A DNA stretch of 21,919 nucleotides from Solirubrobacterales bacterium. GTDB taxonomy: Bacteria; Actinomycetota; Thermoleophilia; Solirubrobacterales; Solirubrobacteraceae. The stretch is from assembly GCA_003151895.1 (NCBI GenBank), contig PLYX01000142.1:1-21919 (forward strand), read 5' to 3'. Position numbers and translations under genes: made by a program. Of the stretch, positions 14,249 through 21,166 are shown one piece after another. Within the stretch, counting starts at the first letter, position 1. Each line of letters starts with the position of its first letter. The notes beneath the pieces were generated by a model. The model worked only from the letters and a program-made list of their open reading frames with translations, searched no databases and was not told the DNA's origin.

Positions 14249-14265
14249 TTTCTCACTCTGAGAAA
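14249..14265. promoter_or_regulatory. Perfect palindrome TTTCTCA-CTC-TGAGAAA
   Basis: Arms TTTCTCA and TGAGAAA with a 3-nt centre. The left arm with its flank (TGTTTCTCACTCT) equals 13 bp of the intergenic motif at 2230-2250. It is a candidate protein-binding site or extragenic repeat core. Confidence 0.4.
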
Positions 14266-14722
14266 GGGGCTGCCGGCGCTCGACGCACCCCCCCGTATCG
14301 CCAGTGCTGGAGCCAAAAGCGAGCTTCCGTCCCCGCGGACGAGGCCCTCTGTCGCAGGCGGCGGGGCTTTCTGCCCGCAAGAACTTGTCGCGTCCCGGAC
14401 CGCCTCAAGGCGCGCCCAGACGCTCGCGCATCGCTTGGGCTGGACAGCCGGCTTTCGAGAGGTGCGGCGAGGTCTCAGCCGACGAGGCTGGTGGGAATGG
14501 CTCCTGTGACAGAGGCCCGAGCCGAGGTGCTTCCGCTACTTGCGAAGCAACCCCGACCCTGGACCCGGCCCATTCGAGCCGGTTGGTTGGCAGGTGCCAA
14601 ACGGAGTCCTATCACAGATGGGCGGCGTCTGCCAGTCCAAATCTGTCCAGATCTGCCCGGTGCCATGCTGATGGAACTCGTCGAATGACGGCGCACGGCC
14701 CATTTCCCCTGCACAGGAGCGC

Positions 14723-14753
14723 TTTCCTCGCCCGATGCGCTCGGGGCGAGAAA
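14723..14753 (-). terminator. Weak hairpin after the aminotransferase gene
   Basis: CTCGCCC (14727-14733) pairs with GGGCGAG (14744-14750), extended by TTT/AAA with one bulge, about 85 nt past the stop at 14837. It could end the leu/ilv/cimA transcript. There is no T-run beyond the stem. Confidence 0.3.
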
Positions 14754-14836
14754 GTCAGAGACAATTTGCCGGTGGACGGATGGTCGAGCTCTTCGCGACC
14801 GGTCCGCGCAACAGGCCAGAACGGTCCCGCGCGCGA

Positions 14837-15961
14837 TCAGCGACCGAGCGCGGCGCGCAGCGCTTCGGCCACGCGCTCGACCTGCCCTTGGTCGAGCCCG
14901 GGGAAGAACGGCAGCGCAAGTGAGCGGGCCGCCACGTCCTCGCACACGGGGAACTCGCCCTCGCGGTGACCGAAGCGCTCGCGGTAGAAGCTCATCAGGT
15001 GGATCGCGGGCAGGTAGGGCTTGCTCTGGACGCCCCGCGCCGCGAGCGCGCGGACCGTCTCATCCCGGTCGACGCCGCGTGGGAGTTGCACGACGAACAC
15101 GAACCACCCGCGCCGCTCCCCTTCGCGATCTTCGCAGGGAAGCTCCAGGCCGTCGATCCCAGCGAGCGCCTCCCGGTAGCTCGCGGCGAGACGCGCGCGA
15201 ACCTGCAGCATCCCATCGAGCCGGGCCATCTGCCCGAGCCCCACCGCGCAGGCGATGTCCGACAACCGGTAGTTGAACCCGAGCCGGTCATGGTCCAGCC
15301 AGCCCATGTCGGGCGAGCGGCCCTGGTTGCGCTCGGAGTCGATCCGAGCCTTCAGGGCAGGGTCGCCAAGCGTCACCATTCCCCCCTCCCCCGTGGTGAG
15401 CTGCTTGTTGGCGTAGAACCCGAACACAGCGGGATTCCCGCGCCCACCAACCGGTGTGCCATCCGCATGGACGGCCCCAAGCGCCTCGCAAGCGTCCTCC
15501 ACGACCCCGAGCCCATGCCGCGCGGCGATCCGCTCGAACGCGCCCATGTTGGCGGGGTAGCCGAAGATGTGCACCGGCAGGATGGCCCGTGTGCGCGCGG
15601 TGACCGCCGCCTCGGCCGCCACGGGATCGAGGTTGAGCGTAACCGGATCGACGTCGGCGAAAACCGGCCGAGCCCGCTCATAGAGCGCCACGTTCGCCGA
15701 GGCAACGAACGAAAACGGGCTGGTGATCACCTCGTCGCCATCGCCAACCCCAACCGCCCGCAAGGCAAGATGGAGTCCAGCGGTGCCGCTGGAGACGGCA
15801 GAGGCAAACGGACTGCCGACAAACTCGGCAAACCGCCGCTCGAACTCCAGGACGCGAGGCCCAAGCGACAAGTGCCCCGACCTCAGCACCTCGGCAACAA
15901 GCCGCTCCTCCAAGGCGCCCAGGACAGGCTTGGCAAGCGGAATGACCTCGAAATCACCCAA
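14837..15961 (-). CDS. DegT/DnrJ/EryC1/StrS-family PLP aminotransferase
   Basis: 374 aa if started at the TTG at 15961, giving (M)GDFEVIPLAKPVLGALEER, the usual N-terminus of the family. The frame stays open further upstream inside cimA, but that part is unlike the family. Motifs: SSGTAG (57-62, phosphate cup), VVEDACEALGA with the Asp near 156 that binds the PLP nitrogen, FGFYANKQLTTGEGGM with the Schiff-base Lys near 186, and GFNYRLSDIACAVGLGQM. These enzymes aminate keto-sugars (for example 4-amino-4,6-dideoxy or 3-amino sugars) for surface glycans or antibiotics. The start overlaps the cimA stop by 8 bp, so it is translationally coupled to an amino acid operon, which is an unusual place. 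The substrate is not deducible here. Confidence 0.9.
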   Translation of the reverse strand: MGDFEVIPLAKPVLGALEERLVAEVLRSGHLSLGPRVLEFERRFAEFVGSPFASAVSSGTAGLHLALRAVGVGDGDEVITSPFSFVASANVALYERARPVFADVDPVTLNLDPVAAEAAVTARTRAILPVHIFGYPANMGAFERIAARHGLGVVEDACEALGAVHADGTPVGGRGNPAVFGFYANKQLTTGEGGMVTLGDPALKARIDSERNQGRSPDMGWLDHDRLGFNYRLSDIACAVGLGQMARLDGMLQVRARLAASYREALAGIDGLELPCEDREGERRGWFVFVVQLPRGVDRDETVRALAARGVQSKPYLPAIHLMSFYRERFGHREGEFPVCEDVAARSLALPFFPGLDQGQVERVAEALRAALGR

Positions 15962-17537
15962 AGCGGGACCGAGACCGCTGAGTCCCAACCTCGAGCGAGT
16001 CGACCAAAGCGTTCCAAGAAGCGGCGATAATGTCTCCAGAGACGCCGATGGTCCCCCAAACCCGGTCGCCATCGGAAGCGTCGATCAGGACGCGCGTGAC
16101 AGCCCCGGTCCCCCTGGCCTCGTCGAGGATCCGCACCTTGTAGTTGACGAGTTTGATGTCGCGCAAGTGAGGATAGATCCCTTCGAGCGCCTCGCGCAGT
16201 GCTTTGTCGAGCGCATTCACGGGCCCATTGCCCTCGGCGGTGTGGAGGATGCGCCGCTCGTCGGGTCCGGGTGGCGCGATGATCCTGATCGTGGCCTCGG
16301 TTTCGACCTGTCCATCGCGGTTCTGTTCGACGATCACCCGCCAAGATTCCAGTTCGAAGAGAGGCTCGTACAGGCCGGCTTCTTCGCGCATCAGCAGCTC
16401 GAAGGAGCCGTCGGCGGCCTCGAACTGGAAGCCTCTGTGCTCCAGACGCTTGACACTCTCGAGGATGCGGGCGACGGCGTCCTCATCCAGCTCGATCCCG
16501 AACTCGGCGGCCTTCTCGATCACCGTGCCGCGCCCCGATATCTCTGAGACGAGCAGGTCGCGCGCATTGCCCACCAGCGCGGGGGCGACGTGCTCGAACG
16601 TGGCGGCGTCGGCGCGCACCGCCGCGGCGTGCAAGCCGGCCTTGTGAGCGAAGGCGTGCTTGCCGACATATGGTTGCGCGGGGTCGGGCGTGCGGTTGAG
16701 CAACTCGTCGACCAGATGCGCGGTCTCCGTGAGGCGCGCGAGCCGCTCGGGGGGCAGTCCGTCGTAGCCCATCTTCAATTGCAGGTCGGCGATGATCGTG
16801 ACGAGGTTGGCATTGCCGGTGCGCTCGCCGATCCCGTTGATCGTGCCCTGCACCTGCGTGGCGCCCGCTTCGACGGCGACGAGCGTGTTGGCGACCGCGC
16901 AGCCGGCGTCGTCGTGCGTGTGGATCCCGAAATCGACGTCGGGCAGCTCGAAGCGCACGGCTTCGAAGATCGCCCGCACCTGCCCGGGCAGGGAGCCGCC
17001 GTTCGTGTCGCACAGGACGACGCGCTCGGCGCCCGCGACGGACGCGGCGCGCAGCGTGTCGAGCGCATAGCCGCGGTTGAGCGCGTAGCCGTCGAAGAAG
17101 TGCTCGGCGTCGAACAGCACGCGCTTGCCCTGCTTGACGAGGAAGGAGATCGACTCGCCGATCATCATGATGTTCTCCTCAGGCGAGACGCGCACGACCT
17201 TCTCGACTTGCATCGGCGAGCTCTTGCCGACGAGCGTGCAGACGGGCGCGAACGAGTCGGCGAGCACGCGCAAGCCCTCGTCGGCGGAGGCGGGGGTCTC
17301 GCGCCGGCGCGTCATGCCGAAGGCGACGATCTCAGAGACCTCGAGGGTCTCGTTGGCGAGCAGCTCGAACAGCTCGCGCTCCTTGGGGTTGGAAGCCGGG
17401 AAGCCCGCCTCGATCAGGTGAACGCCAAGCGCGTCGAGCGCGTGCACGACGCGCAGCTTCTCCTCGGCGGTGAGGCTCATGCCGCCTCCCCCCATGCCGT
17501 CGCGTAGGGTGGCGTCGTAGAGCTCGATATGGCGCAT
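15954..17537 (-). CDS. cimA: Citramalate synthase
   Basis: 527 aa, the usual CimA length. It condenses pyruvate and acetyl-CoA to (R)-citramalate, the first step of threonine-independent isoleucine synthesis. The DRE-TIM barrel shows LYDATLRDGM (6-15), FDAEHFFDGY (142-151), CDTNGGSLPG (176-185), metal-binding HTHDDAG (206-212) and GERTGNANL (237-245). Past about residue 385 is a LeuA-type allosteric domain, so isoleucine feedback is expected. FDAEHFFDG and overall length favour CimA over LeuA or homocitrate synthase. The Gln normally two residues after RDG is absent: the text reads RDGMGGGGMSLT. The ATG overlaps the reconstructed ilvE stop (TAATG), and the stop overlaps the aminotransferase start. 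Glu codons are mostly GAG. Confidence 0.9.
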   Translation of the reverse strand: MRHIELYDATLRDGMGGGGMSLTAEEKLRVVHALDALGVHLIEAGFPASNPKERELFELLANETLEVSEIVAFGMTRRRETPASADEGLRVLADSFAPVCTLVGKSSPMQVEKVVRVSPEENIMMIGESISFLVKQGKRVLFDAEHFFDGYALNRGYALDTLRAASVAGAERVVLCDTNGGSLPGQVRAIFEAVRFELPDVDFGIHTHDDAGCAVANTLVAVEAGATQVQGTINGIGERTGNANLVTIIADLQLKMGYDGLPPERLARLTETAHLVDELLNRTPDPAQPYVGKHAFAHKAGLHAAAVRADAATFEHVAPALVGNARDLLVSEISGRGTVIEKAAEFGIELDEDAVARILESVKRLEHRGFQFEAADGSFELLMREEAGLYEPLFELESWRVIVEQNRDGQVETEATIRIIAPPGPDERRILHTAEGNGPVNALDKALREALEGIYPHLRDIKLVNYKVRILDEARGTGAVTRVLIDASDGDRVWGTIGVSGDIIAASWNALVDSLEVGTQRSRSRFG

Positions 17538-18542
17538 TAGGCGCTCGGAGATCCCCCAAGGGGGACCCCCGACAAGGGGGAAACGGCGGAGCCGGTGGGG
17601 CTCGGCGCGGGGGCGCTCACGTTTACGACGTCAAGCCATTCGCGGTAGCGCTCTGAGCGGCCGTGGATCGCATCGTCGAAGGCGCTCTTGCGAGCAGGCG
17701 CGTCACCTCACCCGGCTTGCCGGAGCCGATCCTTGTGATCGTCGATCTCAACGACGGGCACCAGCTCGGCGGCGGTGCCGGACATGAAGACCTCCTCGGC
17801 AGAGGTACATCTCCGCGCGCGCGATGTTGCGCTCCACAACCGTGTAGCCGAGATCGGCCGCCAGCTGCATGATCGAGCGGCGCGTGATGCCGTCGAGGAT
17901 CGAGTTGTGGTGGCCCGGCGTGACGATCTCCCCGGCGGAGACGATGTAGATGTTCTCCCCGGTGCCCTCGCAGACGTGGCCGTGGTCGTCGAGCAGGATC
18001 GCCTCCTGGTAGCCGGCCTTCATCGACTCGACCTTGGCGAGCACGTTGTTGAGGTACTGGCCCGAGGCCTTCGCGTGCGGGATGAGAGAGTCAGGCGCAG
18101 ATGCGCCGCCATGAGGAGACCTTGGCTCGGATGCCTTTGCGTCATGCCGTCCTCGCCCAAATACGTGCCCCACTCCCAGCAGGCGATCGTGACGTCGACG
18201 GGGGCGTCCATCGGGTTCAGGCCCATCGCAGCCGTAGCCGCGGTAAGCGATCGGGCGGATATAGCAGGAGCGCAGGTTGTTGTTGGCGACGAGATCGCGC
18301 GTGGCGCTCTGCAGTTCTTGCGCTGTGTAGGGGACGGGCATGTAGTAGAGCTCGGCGGAGCGCAACAGCCGCTCCATGTGCTCGGCGTTGCGGAACACCG
18401 CGGGGCCGAGCTCGGTGTCGTAGCAGCGCACTCCCTCGAACACGCCCGTGCCGTAGTGCAGGCCGTGCGTGAGAACGTGGATCTTGGCGTCCTCCCAGGC
18501 GAGGAACTCTCCATTCATCCATATGAGGTCGCTGCTGTCCAC
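17537..18542 (-). pseudogene. ilvE: Branched-chain amino acid aminotransferase, frame-disrupted (pseudogene or sequence errors)
   Basis: IlvE is the PLP fold-IV enzyme for the last step of Leu/Ile/Val synthesis. Chosen start: GTG at 18542, behind GGGAG; an earlier GTG at 18596 is less likely. Family segments appear in order but in different frames: LIWMNGEFLAWEDAKIHVLT, HGLHYGTGVFEG, then MGLNPMDAPVDVTIACWEWG, then IPHAKASGQYLNNVLAK (Schiff-base Lys), EGTGENIYIV, VFMSGTAAELVPVVEIDDHK and ERYREWLDVV. I place extra bases near 18228, 18137, 18093, 17798 and 17731, and a one-base loss near 17690. With these mended the frame runs to a TAA at 17537-17539 sharing a base with the cimA ATG. The last 24 codons are an inserted repeat. 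The protein sequence between indels is intact, which points to very recent decay or to read errors. Confidence 0.85.
17540..17617 (-). repeat. GC-rich palindromic repeat, copy A (in-frame at ilvE C-terminus)
   Basis: Read on minus in the mended ilvE frame it encodes SAPAPSPTGSAVSPLSGVPL followed by GGSPSA and a stop. It contains CCCCCTTGGGGG-type palindromes and the core CCGGCTCCGC shared with copy B in leuB. GAGCGCC is repeated at 17612-17618 and 17540-17546, 72 bp apart. Removing one unit leaves an ilvE end VNVSA-stop overlapping cimA. Confidence 0.7.
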
Positions 18543-18621
18543 GTCTGTCGTCTCCCGGTTAGACCTGCTCGGTTTGACAGCCGATTCTACAGGCACGGGC
18601 TTGTTGTTCCAAAGCTTTGGG

Positions 18622-19884
18622 TTAGGGCCCCTGCGGCTTTGACCTGCGCTCGCCCGCCCACATCGCCTGCAGCGGCACCGCCCACAGGCCCACGCCGAAC
18701 GGCAGCGTGTGGGCGCCCGCGTAGAGGATCACACCGGCGACCATGCGCGAGCCGAGCCGGGCGCGCAGCTGGCTCAGACCGGCGAAGTCGCGTGAGCGAA
18801 CGGTCGCGCCGGCCTTGACCTCTACGCCCACGACCTCACCCGAGGGACGCTCGATCACGACATCGACCTCGCGGTCGCCGTCGCGGTAGTGCCAGAAACT
18901 GAGCGGCTGTGGCAGCCACGAGGCCTGACGCTCCAGCTCGGTCGCTACGAATGTCTCGAACAGAGCGCCGGCAAAGCCATCGTCGTCGCGCACACGACCC
19001 TCGTCGGCCCCCACAAGCGCGCTCAGAAGCCCCGTGTCCGAGATATACAGCTTGGGAGCCTTGACCTGGCGCTGACCGAGGTTGACGTGCCAGGCGCGGC
19101 GTATGCGCACAAGGAAGAGCCGCTCGAGCACGTCGATGTGGCTCTTGACGGTCTTGCCGTCGATCCCGACATCCCGTGCCAGCGCGTCATAGCGGGCGAG
19201 CGCGCCGGACCGTGCGGCGAGAAGCCTCAGCAGCGTGCCGACCGACGCGGGATCACGCACCCGTGACGCGTCAGCAACGTCCCGATCGATGATCGAGTCG
19301 ACATAGCTCGAGAAGAACCGCGATCGCGCGCTGGCGGGCCGTGCATGCGCCTCGGGAAAGCCACCGGTGAGCAGTGCCTGCGCGTAGCGGTGCCGACCTA
19401 TGGGAGCGTCCACGATCATCGGCGCCTGGCCCTTGAAGATGCGCGTAAGGAAGTCCTCCCGGCGTCCGGCGATCTCACCTTGGGTGAACGGCCACAACGA
19501 CAGGTAGTCCACACGTCCGGGCAAGGCGTCGCTGACCGCCGGGATGCGGCGCAGGTTGGCCGATCCGGTGAGCAGGAACTGACCCGGAGCCGGGTCGCGA
19601 TCGACGCGCGACTTGATGGCCAGCAGCAGCTCGGGAGCACGCTGCACCTCGTCGATGACGGTCGGGCGGTCGCGCGCAGCGACAAAGCCGGCGGGATCGG
19701 CCGAGGCCAGCGAGCGCACAGGCTCGTCGTCGAGCGATAGATAGTCCGCGCCCAGGCGCTCCACGGCGAGCATCCGCGCGAGGGTGCTCTTACCCGCCTG
19801 ACGCGGTCCGAGCAGAGCCACTACGCGTGCTGAGGCCATCGCCTCGGCGACAACGTCGGTCAAGCTCCGATCGATCAGCTTCAC
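18622..19884 (-). CDS. AAA ATPase with DUF4143 domain
   Basis: 420 aa from a GTG at 19884, preceded by AGGGGG at a 5-nt spacing. Walker A is GPRQAGKST (26-34), Walker B VIDEVQ (76-81), a sensor-1 type LLTGSAN (104-110). RDVADASRVRD (201-211) opens the helical middle, with a winged-helix-like GIDGKTVKSHIDVLERLFLV (240-259). The DUF4143 C-terminus has ISDTGLL (281-287) and D341...E355-V-K357, the PD-(D/E)xK nuclease-like signature. The family is widespread, often in mobile or accessory contexts; its role is unsettled. Here it interrupts the leuB-ilvE order, 186 bp after leuB and with its own repeat-bearing upstream region, so it is probably a later insertion under its own control. Confidence 0.9.
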   Translation of the reverse strand: MKLIDRSLTDVVAEAMASARVVALLGPRQAGKSTLARMLAVERLGADYLSLDDEPVRSLASADPAGFVAARDRPTVIDEVQRAPELLLAIKSRVDRDPAPGQFLLTGSANLRRIPAVSDALPGRVDYLSLWPFTQGEIAGRREDFLTRIFKGQAPMIVDAPIGRHRYAQALLTGGFPEAHARPASARSRFFSSYVDSIIDRDVADASRVRDPASVGTLLRLLAARSGALARYDALARDVGIDGKTVKSHIDVLERLFLVRIRRAWHVNLGQRQVKAPKLYISDTGLLSALVGADEGRVRDDDGFAGALFETFVATELERQASWLPQPLSFWHYRDGDREVDVVIERPSGEVVGVEVKAGATVRSRDFAGLSQLRARLGSRMVAGVILYAGAHTLPFGVGLWAVPLQAMWAGERRSKPQGP

Positions 19885-19918
19885 GGCGGCCCCCTTTGTC
19901 GATCTGAATATATCCTGC

Positions 19919-20045
19919 TGCTAACTCGGAGTTTACCGCATGCTAACTCGGAATAACCTTGGGCGTCGGGAAGGGCGCTCCCAGTCGAGCCGAAAACATC
20001 GGCCTGCTGATCCGGAATTCGCAGCCCGCTGACTCGGAATATCGC
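19919..20045. promoter_or_regulatory. Four phased direct repeats upstream of the DUF4143 ATPase gene
   Basis: Copies on the plus strand: TGCTAACTCGGAGTTTACC (19919), TGCTAACTCGGAATAACC (19941), TGCTGATCCGGAATTCGC (20005) and CGCTGACTCGGAATATCGC (20027). Spacing is 22 bp within each pair and 64 bp between pairs. They lie 35-160 bp upstream of the GTG, a layout that suits cooperative binding of a regulator. Confidence 0.7.
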
Positions 20046-20070
20046 GAGCCCGAAGAGTGTTGGGCCAGCG

Positions 20071-21153
20071 TCAGAGGTGCTCGAGCACCGCGCGCGTCGC
20101 CTCCACGGTACCGGCTTCACCACCGAGATCGGGGGTGCGCAGACCGCGCTCGAGCGCGCGCTCGACAGCCGATTCTACAGCCGCCGCCTCGCTTTCCAAA
20201 CCGAGCCCGTGGCGCAGCATGAGCGCGGCGGAGAGGAACATCGCAAGCGGGTTGGCGATGCCGCGTCCGGTGATGTCGGGCGCGGAGCCGTGCACGGGCT
20301 CGAACAGGCCCCCACAACCCCCACCTCCCCTTCCTCCCTCTGGGGGGAAGCCCGCGGAGCCGGCGGGCTCGCGGGGAGCGCTGAGCGAGGCGCTCGGGAG
20401 CATCCCGATCGAGCCGGTGATCATGGCGGCCTCGTCGCTGAGGATGTCACCGAACATGTTCTCTGTGAGGATCGTGTCGAAGTGGCGCGGCGCTGAGACG
20501 AGCTGCATTGCGGCGTTGTCGACGAGCACGTGCTCGAGCTGGATGTGGGGGTACTCGCGCGAATGCACCTCGGTCACGACCTCTCGCCACAGCCGGGAGG
20601 TCTCGAGCACATTGGCCTTGTCCACGCTCGTGACCTTCGCGCGCGCCGCGTTGAACGCGACCCGAGCGATCCGCTCGATCTCCTCGCGCGTGTAGGCGCA
20701 CACGTCTGAGGCGAAGTCCCGCGTGCGGGTCTTCTCGCCGAAGTAGATCCCGCCGGTGAGCTCGCGGACGACGAGCAGGTCGGTCCCCTCGATCCGCTCG
20801 CGCCGCAGCGGCGAGGCGTCATACAGCGCGGGCAGCGGCTTGACCGGGCGCAGGTTCGCGTACAGCCCGAGCCCCTTGCGCAGGCCGAGCAGCCCCTGCT
20901 CGGGCCGCGGGGCGTGTGGATCGGTGGTGTCCCACTTCGGGCCGCCCACGGCTGCCAGCAGCACGGCGTCGGCTGCGCGACACGCCGCAAGCGTCTCGTC
21001 GGTGAGCGCGGCGCCATACAGGTCGATCGCGGCTCCGCCGAAGGGATGCTCCTCGAACTCGAAGTCGCCGAGCACGCGCAGCACCTCGAGCGCGGGCGCG
21101 AGGATCTCAGGGCCGATCCCGTCGCCGGGAAGCGTGACGATGCGGTGTGCCAT
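20071..21153 (-). CDS. leuB: 3-isopropylmalate dehydrogenase with an in-frame insertion
   Basis: 360 aa. LeuB oxidatively decarboxylates 3-isopropylmalate (leucine), and erythro-3-methylmalate in the citramalate route to isoleucine, using NAD+. Motifs: LPGDGIGPEI (8-17), VGGPKWD (69-75), ELTGGIYFGE (131-140), the catalytic-region DNAAMQL (212-218), TENMFGDILSDEA (230-242), GMLPSASL (250-257), EPVHGSAPDI (285-294) and NPLAMFLSAALML (301-313). Between GMLPSASL and GLFEPVHG, where the family has about five residues, there are 24, beginning SAPREPAGSAGF and then Gly-rich. This is the second copy of the repeat found at the end of ilvE. All catalytic residues remain, and the insertion falls in a surface loop. 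It lies 13 bp after leuD, with GGGGGAG before the ATG. Confidence 0.93.
   Translation of the reverse strand: MAHRIVTLPGDGIGPEILAPALEVLRVLGDFEFEEHPFGGAAIDLYGAALTDETLAACRAADAVLLAAVGGPKWDTTDPHAPRPEQGLLGLRKGLGLYANLRPVKPLPALYDASPLRRERIEGTDLLVVRELTGGIYFGEKTRTRDFASDVCAYTREEIERIARVAFNAARAKVTSVDKANVLETSRLWREVVTEVHSREYPHIQLEHVLVDNAAMQLVSAPRHFDTILTENMFGDILSDEAAMITGSIGMLPSASLSAPREPAGSAGFPPEGGRGGGGCGGLFEPVHGSAPDITGRGIANPLAMFLSAALMLRHGLGLESEAAAVESAVERALERGLRTPDLGGEAGTVEATRAVLEHL
20314..20382 (-). repeat. GC-rich palindromic repeat, copy B (in-frame inside leuB)
   Basis: 69 bp encoding residues 258-280 of LeuB. On minus it has AGCGCTCCCC, then AGCCCGC-CGGCTCC-GCGGGCT (a perfect 7-bp stem), then CCCCCC and a G-rich end. 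It aligns with copy A over AGCGCYCCC, GAGCCC, CCGGCTCCGC and TTCCCCC in the same reading frame. Confidence 0.7.
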
Positions 21154-21166
21154 GTCTCCCCCGTCC

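Larger units (their letters stand above)
14051..14836. other. 786-bp region without a convincing gene
   Basis: It lies between the start of the 220-aa secreted protein gene (14050) and the end of the aminotransferase gene (14837). ORFs here (for example plus-strand 14304-14969, minus-strand 14475-14945) have Arg/Ser/Ala-rich translations typical of out-of-frame high-GC DNA and show no domain. It holds a dyad at 14174-14195, a palindrome at 14249-14265 and a weak hairpin at 14723-14753. A degraded gene or an unrecognised RNA cannot be excluded. Confidence 0.5.

Noticed and set aside
14304..14969. 221-aa plus-strand ORF in the 786-bp gap
   Set aside because: Composition (Arg, Ser, Ala, Pro) is that of a chance GC-rich frame, there is no ribosome site, and it runs into the 3' end of the aminotransferase gene on the other strand.
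14966..16030. 354-aa plus-strand ORF
   Set aside because: Antisense to the DegT aminotransferase, which has all its PLP motifs. Long antisense frames are expected in GC-rich codons.
16590..17507. 305-aa plus-strand ORF
   Set aside because: Antisense shadow of cimA; the translation is Arg/Val/Glu/Asp-rich with no family pattern.
17748..18596. A complete 282-aa IlvE as read from one frame
   Set aside because: The single frame is a chance bridge: the segments between about 18093 and 18228 and after 17798 are out of the family frame, so this is not a true full-length product.
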